A DNA stretch of 38,937 nucleotides, taken from Bacteroidota bacterium. GTDB taxonomy: Bacteria > Bacteroidota > Bacteroidia > Chitinophagales > Chitinophagaceae. The stretch is from positions 1 through 38,937 of the forward strand of contig VGFK01000007.1 in the NCBI GenBank assembly GCA_016868895.1. Reading direction: 5' to 3'. Both the position numbers and the translations under genes were made by a program. The notes below the pieces were generated by a model. It saw nothing but the letters and a program-made list of their open reading frames with translations, had not been told where the DNA came from and did no database searches. Below, piece by piece: positions 1 through 9,100 of the stretch (position 1 is the stretch's first letter; every line of letters begins with the position of its first letter).

Positions 1-404
1 CAGTCCCTGAAAAGACGAAAACAACTATTTTTAAAAGAAAAAATCCTACATTTAAACAACGAAACCCTCTACAACTAAACTGTCCACTTTCTTTGACGAC
101 ATACACTAACTTGGAAGAACTGTTGGAAAAATCGCTACAAAAGCATGAAAATCTAAGCAAAATATGGCTGAACAGTAGCCTCGATGAGAAGCGTAGGCTG
201 CATAAAACTATGTTTCCGGATGGAATCTTCTTTGATCCAAAAAATCATCAATATCTAACTCGCAAAATGAATAGTTACGTGGAGTTAGTTTCAACAATAT
301 CAAATACTTGTGGACATAAAAAAAGAAGGACTCTTCAAGAAAATCCCGAAGAGTCCTGTTTAGTAGCGGGATCGGGAGTTGAACCCGAGACCTTTGGGTT
401 ATGA
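1..404 (+). pseudogene. Serine recombinase, C-terminal remnant (frameshifted)
   Basis: The frame open from base 3 reads, from about base 100 on, a segment typical of the end of large serine recombinases of Bacteroidota: a short helix, then 'KIWLNSSLDEKRRL', 'MFPDGI' and 'LVSTIS'. This matches the family pattern 'iW..gdl..Kr.l.k.vFp.gi.y....' that follows the coiled-coil region. A different frame at bases 1-78 reads a basic, helix-prone stretch (start 'SLKRRKQLFLKEK') that could be the preceding coiled coil and then hits TAA, so a frameshift and perhaps a small deletion lie near base 80. The catalytic resolvase domain, if any, is outside the window. The frame has no stop before the tRNA and runs antisense through the tRNA terminator into the tRNA, so its last residues are not genuine recombinase. 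Likely a degraded integrase of an element once sited at this tRNA. Confidence 0.55.
317..356 (-). terminator. Intrinsic terminator of the tRNA gene
   Basis: On the minus strand a perfect 9-bp stem (GGACTCTTC / GAAGAGTCC, bases 356-348 and 336-328) with an 11-nt loop is followed by TTCTTTTTTT (bases 327-318). It lies 7 bases past the 3' end of the tRNA, which is the expected place for its factor-independent terminator. Confidence 0.85.
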
Positions 405-437
405 ATCCAACGCTCTAACCACCTGAGCTACCCCGCC
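364..437 (-). tRNA. tRNA with CAU anticodon (probably elongator tRNA-Met)
   Basis: Read on the minus strand, 74 nt fold as a cloverleaf: acceptor GGCGGGG/TCCCGCT (G-U at both ends), D-stem GCTC/GAGC, anticodon loop TTCATAA (anticodon CAU), variable loop AGGTC, T-arm TCGGG-TTCAACT-CCCGA and discriminator A. CCA is not encoded. The anticodon stem TTGGA/CCCAA has one A-C mismatch next to the loop. It lacks initiator features (three G-C pairs in the anticodon stem), so elongator Met is preferred. A tRNA-Ile whose CAU is modified to lysidine cannot be excluded by eye. It has its own promoter (459-488) and terminator (317-356). Confidence 0.93.
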
Positions 438-458
438 GCTCGTTTTGTTCAAGGGATG

Positions 459-490
459 CAAAAATAACCATAAACATATGGATTACAAAA
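459..490 (-). promoter_or_regulatory. Bacteroidota-type promoter of the tRNA
   Basis: The minus strand has TATTTTTG (bases 466-459), a full match to the -7 element TAnnTTTG, and TTTTG (490-486) as the -33 element, with a 19-nt spacer. The tRNA 5' end is 21 nt downstream. Confidence 0.75.
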
Positions 491-511
491 TTGACAAAAC
501 CGCAATAAAAA

Positions 512-570
512 TGATTATGATCACTAAAGAGTTGATTTTGAATCATTTTTCTTTACTTTACAATTGTAAA
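512..570. promoter_or_regulatory. Candidate Crp/Fnr operator region
   Basis: Within the 214-bp gap between the tRNA and the broken crp/fnr gene are: TGATTATGATCA at 512-523, which matches the FNR core TGAT-N4-ATCA; TGATT-TTG-AATCA at 533-545; and the perfect palindrome TTTACAATTGTAAA at 557-570. The motifs are seen directly. Their use as binding sites for a Crp/Fnr-family protein (perhaps formerly the product of the adjacent remnant) is inference. Chance occurrence of short palindromes in AT-rich DNA is possible. Confidence 0.4.
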
Positions 571-651
571 TCTTTGTTTAGTTAAGTGCTCAGATAGTCG
601 TTTTGGATCGGTTGGTAGGGAACCAATAATTCATTCAAAAAACACTACACC

Positions 652-860
652 ATGACTAAGATTACATCCTACTGTCAGACCTGTGCAGTCAAGAATTGCA
701 TCATGCTCAAATCCTTTGGACCCGATCAGTTGCATGTCTACAAACCCTACAAGTACCATTTTTGAATTCAAAAAAGGCGAACTGATTTTTCGGGAAGGAG
801 ACGAGATCAACGGACTTTATTTCCTCCAATCGGGCGTGATCAAACTGAAAAGGATTGCTG
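652..860 (+). pseudogene. Crp/Fnr-family regulator, frameshifted N-terminal remnant
   Basis: ATG at 652 opens a cysteine-rich start (MTKITSYCQTCAVKNC) like that of Bacteroidota Crp/Fnr regulators, but the frame stops at 765-767 just after a run of five T. In the next frame the protein continues seamlessly as 'FEFKKGELIFREGDEINGLY' then 'FLQSGVIKLKR', the classic start of a cyclic-nucleotide-binding-type beta roll. Deleting one T would join the two parts. The similarity ends at about base 855: there is no dimerisation helix and no helix-turn-helix, and icd begins at 906. The gene is therefore broken twice, by a homopolymer indel and by loss of its 3' two thirds. A single frameshift could be a sequencing error, but the truncation could not. 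Confidence 0.7.
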
Positions 861-885
861 AAGTGATAACCGAATTGTACCTTTG
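855..885 (+). promoter_or_regulatory. Promoter of icd
   Basis: TACCTTTG at 878-885 matches the -7 consensus TAnnTTTG. TTG at 855-857 lies 20 nt upstream as the -33 element. The icd start is 20 nt downstream of the -7 box. The -33 element sits at the end of the residual Crp/Fnr reading frame. Confidence 0.75.
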
Positions 886-905
886 CACCCGTAAAAAATC
901 AGTTT

Positions 906-2138
906 ATGGCTGCAAAAATCAAGGTACACAACCCGGTAGTGGAATTGGATGGCGATGAAATGACACGCATCATCTGGAAGTTCATCAAAGACAAGCTGAT
1001 TACTCCTTACCTCGACCTGGATATCAAGTACTATGACCTGGGAGTGGAATACCGCGATCAGACCAATGATCAAGTAACCATCGACGCTGCAAATGCTATC
1101 AAACAATATGGCGTTGGAATCAAGTGTGCTACCATCACTCCGGATGAAGCACGCGTAAAGGAGTTCAACCTCAAGCAAATGTGGAAAAGCCCGAATGGGA
1201 CCATCCGCAACATCCTGGATGGCACGGTATTCAGAGAACCAATTGTTATAAAAAATATACCGCGACTGGTCACCAACTGGGACAGTCCCATCATTGTCGG
1301 CCGCCACGCCTTCGGAGATCAATACCGCGCGACCGATTTTGTAGTCCCCGGCAAAGGAAAACTGACGGTTAAGTTTGAAGGAGAAGACGGAACCACCATC
1401 GAACATGAAGTGTTTCAATTCAAAGGAGCAGGTGTTGCATTGAGCATGTACAATACCGATGAAAGCATCAAAGGATTTGCACGCAGCTGTTTCAACATGG
1501 CCCTCCAAAAAGGCTGGCCCCTCTATATGAGCACCAAGAACACCATCCTCAAAAAATACGACGGTCGATTTAAAGACATCTTCGAAGAGATCTACCAACA
1601 GGAATTCAAATCAGCATTCGAAGCTGCAGGCATCACCTATGAGCACCGCTTGATTGATGACATGGTGGCGAGTGCATTGAAATGGAACGGAAAGTTTGTA
1701 TGGGCCTGCAAAAACTACGACGGGGATGTACAGAGCGATACCGTAGCGCAGGGATTTGGCTCATTGGGACTGATGACTTCCGTATTGGTCACCCCTGATG
1801 GAAAGACCATGGAGTCAGAAGCAGCACATGGAACCGTAACCCGTCACTACCGCGATCACCAAAAAGGCAAACCCACGAGCACCAATCCAATCGCATCGAT
1901 TTTTGCATGGACCAGAGGACTCGCTTTCAGAGGTAAATTAGATACGAACCAACCCCTCATTGATTTTGCCAACGCTCTGGAAGCCGTCTGCATCGAGACA
2001 GTCGAAGAAGGAAAAATGACCAAAGATTTGGCAGTCTGCATTCATGGCAATACAGTCAACCACGGCGAACACTACCTCTATACAGAAGAATTTCTGGATG
2101 CAATCGATCAGAATTTGAAGAAAAAAATGGGGATCTAA
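906..2138 (+). CDS. icd: Isocitrate dehydrogenase (NADP+), eukaryotic-type homodimer
   Basis: This cytoplasmic TCA-cycle enzyme oxidatively decarboxylates isocitrate to 2-oxoglutarate with NADP+. The 410-aa length and sequence match the type II family of human IDH1/IDH2 rather than the E. coli enzyme. Substrate residues align clearly: S95 in '[10 protein letters not shown]', R101, R110 in 'VFREPI' and R133 in '[11 protein letters not shown]' (equivalents of human S94, R100, R109 and R132). The metal-binding region '[11 protein letters not shown]' and the NADP-binding '[11 protein letters not shown]' follow. The start at 906 is supported by a consensus promoter 20 nt upstream and by alignment with the family N-terminus. 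The stop codon directly abuts the stop codon of the convergent downstream gene. No other TCA gene is adjacent. Confidence 0.97.
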   Translation: MAAKIKVHNPVVELDGDEMTRIIWKFIKDKLITPYLDLDIKYYDLGVEYRDQTNDQVTIDAANAIKQYGVGIKCATITPDEARVKEFNLKQMWKSPNGTIRNILDGTVFREPIVIKNIPRLVTNWDSPIIVGRHAFGDQYRATDFVVPGKGKLTVKFEGEDGTTIEHEVFQFKGAGVALSMYNTDESIKGFARSCFNMALQKGWPLYMSTKNTILKKYDGRFKDIFEEIYQQEFKSAFEAAGITYEHRLIDDMVASALKWNGKFVWACKNYDGDVQSDTVAQGFGSLGLMTSVLVTPDGKTMESEAAHGTVTRHYRDHQKGKPTSTNPIASIFAWTRGLAFRGKLDTNQPLIDFANALEAVCIETVEEGKMTKDLAVCIHGNTVNHGEHYLYTEEFLDAIDQNLKKKMGI

Positions 2139-3158
2139 TCAATGTCCTGAATTCCCGATCATACGGGAAAGGAGTCGCCTGCCGGACGCTCGATTCAATA
2201 AGGCAAAACGCCCCCGCTGGACAATCAACTCGTTATCGCTTGGGTGCGAGATATAGTAATGAAAGGAAAACCTGCTTTTGGGATCTTCCCATCCGTTTTG
2301 TTGCCCGAACCGAAGATCATTGAACACCAGCGTATCGCCCCACTGTTCCACCGTGTAATACCCTTGCGAAAATTTCTTTAAATCCAATACTTCCTGGTGA
2401 TCGTGCACCGGATCCAGCAAGGAGTCGTTCTGAGGAAGATAGACCCACTCTAAGGAATCTCCCTGATCAACTATCGAACGCTGAGCCACACGAAATCCTG
2501 CACTGTCTTTGGCTACAACCATCCACAGCATGTTGTTCAGCAAAGTAGGGGTTGAAAAATGATCGATCGATTGCTTTCCTTGCTTAGCCAACGATTGTTG
2601 CACAGCACGCTCCACTTCCATTTTATTTAAACCGGATACAACCAGATAAAGTGATGAAGCGAAGATACCGGACCAGGCCCAGTGGATGCGATGTGCATGA
2701 TCGGTCCGCAGAAAGATCAAAAAGAAAAACGAAATCAATGGAACAAGCGTAAACAAGGGATCTGCAACATACAATACATGAAAAGCAAATCGTTGATCGG
2801 AAAAAGGCTCCAGCCAACCAATGCCATAATTGTTCATGGAATCCAAAAAAAGGTGTACTCCTATCTCGATCAAGAAAAAAATCAACCACCTGTTCAGGGA
2901 AATGGCATCTTTTTTATGCCAACGGACCGCAATCAGCGCCAGCAAAAACGAAATCATACCGGCAAATAAAAAGGAATGCGTGAATCCCCGATGTGCCATT
3001 AACTCAGAAGTAAGCGGCATCCAGACACCTGCAATAAAATCAATGTCGGGAACGCTTTGTGCCAATGCTCCCCAAAGCATGGCTTTACGACCCGCTTTGC
3101 GGTCCAACAGGACTTCCCCTATGCATGCACCCAATACGATATGCGTAAGGGAGTCCAA
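2139..3158 (-). CDS. DUF457-type membrane metal-dependent hydrolase (YbcI/YdjM-like)
   Basis: The 339-aa integral membrane protein belongs by its motifs to the DUF457 / 'LexA-binding, inner membrane-associated putative hydrolase' family. It has 'DSLTHIVLGA' at the N-terminus, 'PDIDFIAG', 'HRGFTHSFLF' and 'HLFLDSMNNYG', whose His and Asp residues would bind metal. About five hydrophobic segments fill the first 180 residues; the remaining 150 form a soluble tail. The physiological substrate is unknown. The start is TTG at 3158 (minus strand): an in-frame TGA lies two codons upstream and the family begins right here with 'xDSLTH'. It lies 6 nt after the stop of the outer-membrane protein gene, so the two are probably cotranscribed. 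A hairpin (6-bp stem, 2152-2169) lies inside its 3' end. Confidence 0.88.
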   Translation of the reverse strand: MDSLTHIVLGACIGEVLLDRKAGRKAMLWGALAQSVPDIDFIAGVWMPLTSELMAHRGFTHSFLFAGMISFLLALIAVRWHKKDAISLNRWLIFFLIEIGVHLFLDSMNNYGIGWLEPFSDQRFAFHVLYVADPLFTLVPLISFFFLIFLRTDHAHRIHWAWSGIFASSLYLVVSGLNKMEVERAVQQSLAKQGKQSIDHFSTPTLLNNMLWMVVAKDSAGFRVAQRSIVDQGDSLEWVYLPQNDSLLDPVHDHQEVLDLKKFSQGYYTVEQWGDTLVFNDLRFGQQNGWEDPKSRFSFHYYISHPSDNELIVQRGRFALLNRASGRRLLSRMIGNSGH

Positions 3159-3164
3159 AGCTCA

Positions 3165-5954
3165 TCATTGAGTTACTACTCTTCTTCCAGGCTGTGATCC
3201 TTCAGGCTGCTTACCGGAATACTTATTGAATCGGTATATGAAACTCATCATGAAATAACGGGTCAAGCGGTTTACGCGGGTATCGACAATGTTGTTGCCG
3301 TTGATGGTGCGGGCGATGGACTGATTCTGTTTCAGAATATCAAATCCAGATAATCGGAAAATGCCGTTCTTTTTCTTGAACAGCGTTTTTTCCAATGAAG
3401 TGTTCAGCAACATGATATTTTGATTCACAGAAGAAGAAAGTCCCCTGTTGATGATGTATTCCAAATCGTGACGGAACACCCATCCTCCTGGAATATCCAA
3501 GCGTGAATTGTTGGTGATGGTCCAGCTGGAATAATTGACGTTGTTTTGGCCTGGCAAGGAATACCGGACCTGATTCAATCCGTAGCGGCCGCCAAAATCA
3601 ATTTCCAACCAGTCTTTCCAGTTGAATTCAAACTTGAGTCCCTGCGACAAAATCAAATTCCGCGCAACATTGCGCTGACTGTCAATGAGGGTGATGTTAT
3701 TGTTGTAAGCGGCAACACCATTAGCAGAGAGGATATAGGTACGATTGCTCCATGGTTTACTGAAATTGTAAAATCCACTTACGGTATAGTTGCCATCCAC
3801 ATTCTCGTAAGTGGTAAACTGAGCACCGGTCCTGCCTATGCGACTGGTATTGTTTACTATTTGATTGTCAACGAAATTATAGTTCGCTCCAACAAAGAAT
3901 GTTTGTCCCGTTAGGAAATTCAAATTATTGAACGACATGCTGAACACGTGCACCTGCTCTGGCTTTAGGAAGGGGTTACCCTGTGTCTGATACTGTGGAT
4001 TGGATACGTCTTTCACCGGCTGAAGCTGGGAGAACGATGGTTGACGGGCATTTCCATTGTAGAAGAAACGCAATGTTTTATTCCGCGTAAAATTGTAAGC
4101 AAAGTTCGCGGAAGGCAGCAGGTTCAGTCGTTTTATGGGACTGTACACAATGTTATTGGTAATGGATTTACCGCGTTGATCAACGGGCTGTGCACTTGCA
4201 CCAAGCGAATAATTATATTTCTTTTTAACCGTCCGAATGTTCGCCCCTATGCGCTGATTGAGGAAATCATTCTCAAAAAAGTTACTCAACGTATTGGAAT
4301 ATATGTACCCTCCCTGTACAGGATCGTATACTTTGGTCTCCCGGTTATTGCTGGTGAATGAACGACCATACGCATAAATCAGATCCAGGTAACGGTCCTT
4401 CATGATGGGCTCCGAATAATTGAATCGGATATTGAAATTATTGGAACGATTATCGGTTACCACAAACTGATCAAGCACAGAAACGTTGTACACCGGAAAT
4501 AGGTTCTGAGTAGTGTTTAGTTTTTCAGATTGACCGTCAGTGGTGTTGAATCCTCCATTGATATTCACGGATAAATTGCGGCCTCTTTTCTTGAACTTGT
4601 GATTGAAGATCAAATTACCAGAAAAGTTAGGCGATGTAGAAAAGGATGTATCGTTGTTGCTGCCGCGGCTGGTGGTATCGGCGTCGTTGCGCACGTAATC
4701 AAAAAACGAAAGCGACCTGCTGTTGTTGTCACGGGCAGTAAACTCGGGAATGAACTTGATGTAATTGAATGAGTCAATGTTCCATTCCAGATTCAAACTC
4801 ATCCGATGATTACGGCTATTGCTCAGCGAAGAAGTTTCCTGTGTATTCAAAAACTTGTCGGTCTGGAAGAAGTTCTGTGAGGCCACATCGCGACGCACAT
4901 CGGTTTCCCTCGTAAAGTAACTGTAGTTGCCATAGATTGAGCTCTTCTTCTCTTTGAAGTCGTTTCGGAAATTCATTCCCACTGAATTGCTGATGCGCAA
5001 TCCTTCTTCCCCTCCTATCCCGCTTTGGTTATTACCGCCGATGTTTACTTGAAAGTTCCGACCACCGCTACCGCCTTGTCCAAAATTTCCTCCACCACCA
5101 GAACCTCCGTCGAAATTGAATGTGCTGGTGTTATTATTGTTGGCGCCTCCGAAAACAGACAATTGGGTTTCATTGTTGAACACATTGACATTGGCAGTAC
5201 CCGCATAGCGCTTCTCTGTACCGGCTCCTACTACTGTGCGTGTAAATATTCCCTTATTTCGATCTTTCTTTAATTGAAGATTGATGATCTTATCAGGTTC
5301 ACCATCTTTAATGCCGGATATATTGGCCAGGTCACCATAATCATCAATGACCTGCACCTTATCGATCATATCAGCCGACAATTGCTGTGTGGCTGCCTTG
5401 GGATCGTTGCTGAAAAAATCTTTCCCGTTTACCCGAACCTTGGAGACCGTCTTGCCCTGGGCCGTAATGTTACCGTTTTTATCCACTTCAATGCCCGGCA
5501 TTTTTTTGAGCAGATCCTCGACCATGGCATTCGGCTTCAGCCGGAACGAGTCTGCCTTATATTCCACCGTGTCTTCCTTCACAATGATGGGAGGAGTAGA
5601 AATGACGATTTCCTGCATCTGGCTGTATTGGGGACGAAGGGTAATGTTTTCCAATTTCAGCACCTCCTCTCCTTCAGTAATCTGATAGGCCTTCAGGGTG
5701 GTCCCATACCTGATGTCTGAAATCGACAACACAAACTTGCGCTGAGGGATGCCTTTGATCAAAAAGAAGCCGACGTTATTGGATAACGCCTTGATGGTGT
5801 CATTACCGCCAGCAATGTAAACGGCAACAGTAGCCCGGGAAATGGGCGTACCCAGGGTATCCACCAGCTTGCCCGTGACCTGATAACCATCCTGTGCCCA
5901 GCTGCTGCCCGAAAGGGCCAACAGCATCAAAATCAATTGAAAAGATCTTCTCAT
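3165..5954 (-). CDS. Outer-membrane beta-barrel protein, TonB-dependent receptor superfamily
   Basis: The 929-aa protein has a signal peptide (residues 1-20, cut after 'SSWA'), a carboxypeptidase-regulatory-like beta-sandwich (about 22-105: 'GKLVDTLGTPISRATVAVY'), a plug-like domain (about 120-225, with 'DLLKKMPGIEVDKNGNI' and 'VRVNGKDFFSNDP'), and a long barrel rich in aromatic and Asn residues. This architecture is the OMP_b-brl_3 branch of TonB receptors in Bacteroidota. A Gly/Asn-rich low-complexity stretch lies around residues 265-315 and is probably an extracellular loop. No SusD-like partner is nearby, so it is not a standard SusCD pair and its substrate cannot be read from context. 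The promoter is probably TAACTTTG at 5987-5980 on the minus strand. The DUF457 gene follows after 6 nt. Confidence 0.9.
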   Translation of the reverse strand: MRRSFQLILMLLALSGSSWAQDGYQVTGKLVDTLGTPISRATVAVYIAGGNDTIKALSNNVGFFLIKGIPQRKFVLSISDIRYGTTLKAYQITEGEEVLKLENITLRPQYSQMQEIVISTPPIIVKEDTVEYKADSFRLKPNAMVEDLLKKMPGIEVDKNGNITAQGKTVSKVRVNGKDFFSNDPKAATQQLSADMIDKVQVIDDYGDLANISGIKDGEPDKIINLQLKKDRNKGIFTRTVVGAGTEKRYAGTANVNVFNNETQLSVFGGANNNNTSTFNFDGGSGGGGNFGQGGSGGRNFQVNIGGNNQSGIGGEEGLRISNSVGMNFRNDFKEKKSSIYGNYSYFTRETDVRRDVASQNFFQTDKFLNTQETSSLSNSRNHRMSLNLEWNIDSFNYIKFIPEFTARDNNSRSLSFFDYVRNDADTTSRGSNNDTSFSTSPNFSGNLIFNHKFKKRGRNLSVNINGGFNTTDGQSEKLNTTQNLFPVYNVSVLDQFVVTDNRSNNFNIRFNYSEPIMKDRYLDLIYAYGRSFTSNNRETKVYDPVQGGYIYSNTLSNFFENDFLNQRIGANIRTVKKKYNYSLGASAQPVDQRGKSITNNIVYSPIKRLNLLPSANFAYNFTRNKTLRFFYNGNARQPSFSQLQPVKDVSNPQYQTQGNPFLKPEQVHVFSMSFNNLNFLTGQTFFVGANYNFVDNQIVNNTSRIGRTGAQFTTYENVDGNYTVSGFYNFSKPWSNRTYILSANGVAAYNNNITLIDSQRNVARNLILSQGLKFEFNWKDWLEIDFGGRYGLNQVRYSLPGQNNVNYSSWTITNNSRLDIPGGWVFRHDLEYIINRGLSSSVNQNIMLLNTSLEKTLFKKKNGIFRLSGFDILKQNQSIARTINGNNIVDTRVNRLTRYFMMSFIYRFNKYSGKQPEGSQPGRRVVTQ

Positions 5955-5979
5955 ACCCTTGAATTCCGCAATTGGACGC

Positions 5980-5987
5980 CAAAGTTA
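5980..5987 (-). promoter_or_regulatory. -7 promoter element of the outer-membrane protein gene
   Basis: TAACTTTG on the minus strand is a full TAnnTTTG match, 25 nt upstream of the ATG at 5954. TTG at 6004-6002 is closer (14 nt) than the usual -33 spacing, and TTTTG at 6015-6011 is further (23 nt), so only the -7 element is clear. Confidence 0.55.
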
Positions 5988-6083
5988 GTCATTTGCCTTC
6001 GCAATGATTTGCAAAAGGGATAAACGGTTCCGGAACAGGCCTGAAGGAGGGCGGTTTCTAAGGGCTTTATGGCATAAATGAGT

Positions 6084-6091
6084 TAATTTTG
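6084..6091 (+). promoter_or_regulatory. -7 promoter element of secA
   Basis: TAATTTTG matches TAnnTTTG and lies 22 nt before the secA ATG at 6114. No clear TTG is at the -33 position. The divergent 159-bp gap 5955-6113 also carries the outer-membrane protein promoter. Confidence 0.6.
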
Positions 6092-6113
6092 ACCCCTAGC
6101 CAGAACCGTAGCT

Positions 6114-9100
6114 ATGTTTAAATTTTTGTCAGGCATTTTCGGGGGAAGCAAGTCGGAAAAAGATGTCAAGGCGATTACACCCTTGGTGGCCTCCATCAAC
6201 CAGTTTTTTCAGTCGTACCAATCGCTCTCCAACGATCAATTGAGGGCCAAAACCGGGGAATTCAGAACCAGAATCCAGGACCATCTTTCCAGCATCGATC
6301 AACAGATTGCCGAACGGGGTCAGGAAGCGGAAGCCTTGCCGACAGAAGACATCGTCGGTCGCGACGATATTTACAAAGAAATTGATGCGCTCAAAAAAAC
6401 CCGGAACGAAAAAACAGAAGAAATATTGACCGAAATCCTCCCCGAAGCCTTTGCGGTCGTGAAGGAAACAGGTCGTCGCTTTAAAGAAGCGGACCAGGTG
6501 GAGGCAACCGCCACTGCGTTGGATCGGGAACTGAGCGTAAAAAAAGAATACGTCACCACACAGGGCGATCGATCCATTTTTCAAACCTCCTGGAAAGCTG
6601 CTGGCATTACCGTTCGGTGGAACATGGTTCACTACGACGTGCAGCTGATCGGTGGTACCGTCTTGCACCAGGGCAAGATTGCAGAAATGGCAACCGGTGA
6701 GGGAAAGACCCTGGTCTCCACCCTGCCGGCTTACCTGAATGCGCTGGCCGGAGAAGGCGTGCACATTGTAACGGTAAACGATTACCTAGCCAAACGCGAC
6801 TCTGAATGGAACGGACCCATTTTTGAATGGTTGGGACTGACCGTCGATTGCATCGATAAGCACCAGCCGCACTCGGATGCCAGACGACAAGCATACCTGG
6901 CGGATCTTACCTACGGCACAAACAATGAATTTGGTTTTGATTACCTGCGCGATAATATGGTGCATGCAGCTGATGAAATGGTGCAACGCAAGCATCATTA
7001 TGCAATGGTCGATGAAGTGGACAGCGTGTTGATCGATGACGCACGGACCCCTTTGATCATTTCGGGACCAGTCGCAAAGGGCGATGATCAACAGTTCCAC
7101 ATTTTAAAACCCCGTATTCAGCAGCTGGTCGATGTGCAGAAGCAGGTCGTGAGCCGTTCCCTTCAGGAAGCAAAGCGGTTGTTCACGGAAGATAAAGACG
7201 CCCCAACCGACGGAGGCATTCACCTGATGCGGGCATTCAGGGGATTGCCCAAGAATTCTGCACTGATCAAGTACCTCAGTGAACCGGGCATCAAAGTCAA
7301 GTTGCAAAAAGCAGAAAACTATTTTCTTTCCGAACAACAAAAACACATGCCAGAAGTCGATGAAGAACTCTACTTCCACATCGACGAAAAAAACAATCAG
7401 GTGGAGCTGACCGAAAAAGGCCTGCACTACATCACCAAAGGAGGCGAGGATCCCAATTTCTTTGTGCTGCCGGATTTATCAGTCGCCCTCGCTGAAATTG
7501 ATCGTGCCAGCGTTACGGCAGATGAAAAACTGCAATTGAAAGAATCCCTGCTTCAAGAATATTCGTTAAAAGCGGACCGCATCCATACCGTGCAGCAATT
7601 ATTAAAAGCCTATACCGTGTTTGAAAAAGACGTGGAATATGTTGTGCTGGATGGATTGGTTAAGATTGTGGATGAGCAAACCGGCAGGATCATGGAAGGT
7701 CGTCGCTACAGCGATGGTTTGCACCAGGCTATTGAGGCAAAGGAAAACGTGAAAATTGAAGCTGCAACACAAACCTACGCCACGGTTACCCTTCAGAATT
7801 ATTTTCGAATGTATCATAAGCTGGCCGGTATGACCGGTACAGCTGAAACCGAAGCAGCAGAGTTGTGGAATATTTACAAGCTTGATGTGGTTTCCATACC
7901 CACCAATCTCTCCATGATCAGAAAAGATCAGGAAGATCTGGTGTATAAAACCAAACGCGAAAAATTCAAGTCGGTCATTGATGAAATCGAAGTGCTCCGC
8001 AATGCAGGTCGACCCATTCTTGTGGGTACCACTTCTGTTGAAGTCTCGGAACTGCTCAGCAGAATGCTGCAGCAAAAAAAGATTCCGCATAACGTTCTCA
8101 ACGCCAAGCAACACGCACGTGAAGCACAGGTGGTTGCAGAAGCGGGACTGGCCGGTAATGTGACCATCGCAACCAACATGGCAGGAAGGGGAACAGACAT
8201 CAAACTGGGTCCGGGTGTGAAGGAGGCAGGCGGGCTTGCCATCATTGGTACGGAACGTCACGAAAGCAGGCGCGTGGATCGGCAGCTTCGCGGCCGAGCA
8301 GGTCGACAGGGCGATCCAGGCTCCAGCCAATTCTATGTTTCACTGGAAGACGATCTGATGCGCATGTTTGGAAGCGATCGCATTGCCTCGCTCATGGATC
8401 GAATGGGATACAAGGAAGGCGAAGTGATTCAGCACAGCATGATCACCAAGAGCATTGAACGCGCGCAGAAGAAAGTAGAGGAAAACAACTTTGGCATCCG
8501 TAAGCGTCTTCTGGAATATGACGACGTGATGAATAAACAACGCAGCGTCATTTATGGAAAACGCCAGCATGCCCTTTTTGGAGAGCGGCTTGCGCTGGAC
8601 ATCGATAATGCGTTTTATACAGTGGCCTCCACCATCGTCAATCAGTTTGACGGCACACAGGATACAGAGGGACTGAGGCTTTCAGCCATCATGCACTTCA
8701 ATACCGATTTTAATTTATCGGCCGAAGAATTGGAGAAAGGCAACACCCAGCAATTATCCGAAACCCTCTACCAGCAGGCCATTGAGCACTACAACCAAAA
8801 AAAGAAAGTATTGTCCAAGCAATCGCTTCCGGTATTCAATAACGTGAAGATGACGCAAGGCGGACATATCGTCAATGTGGTGGTTCCCTTCACCGATGGC
8901 AAAAAAACGTTGAATGTACTGACGCATTTGGATAAAGCCTTAAAATCGCAAGGCGGCGAAATGATTATTTCGCTTGAAAAATCAATTACCCTGGCCATTA
9001 TCGATGATAGCTGGAAAGAACACCTGCGCGCGATGGATGACCTGAAGCAAAGTGTGCAGACAGCAGTGTACGAGCAAAAAGATCCGCTGGTGATCTACAA

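Noticed and set aside
840-1598. 252-codon open frame antisense to icd
   Set aside because: It lies wholly opposite a well-conserved icd and reads a Phe/Val/Asp-rich sequence with no recognisable motif; a shadow frame.
5274-5720. Plus-strand frame opposite the outer-membrane protein
   Set aside because: It is antisense to the conserved plug domain of the receptor; no independent coding signal.
7602-8330. 242-codon antisense frame inside secA
   Set aside because: Cys/His/Phe-rich sequence, opposite conserved SecA motor motifs; an antisense shadow. The same applies to antisense frames at 6129-6764 and 8998-9315.
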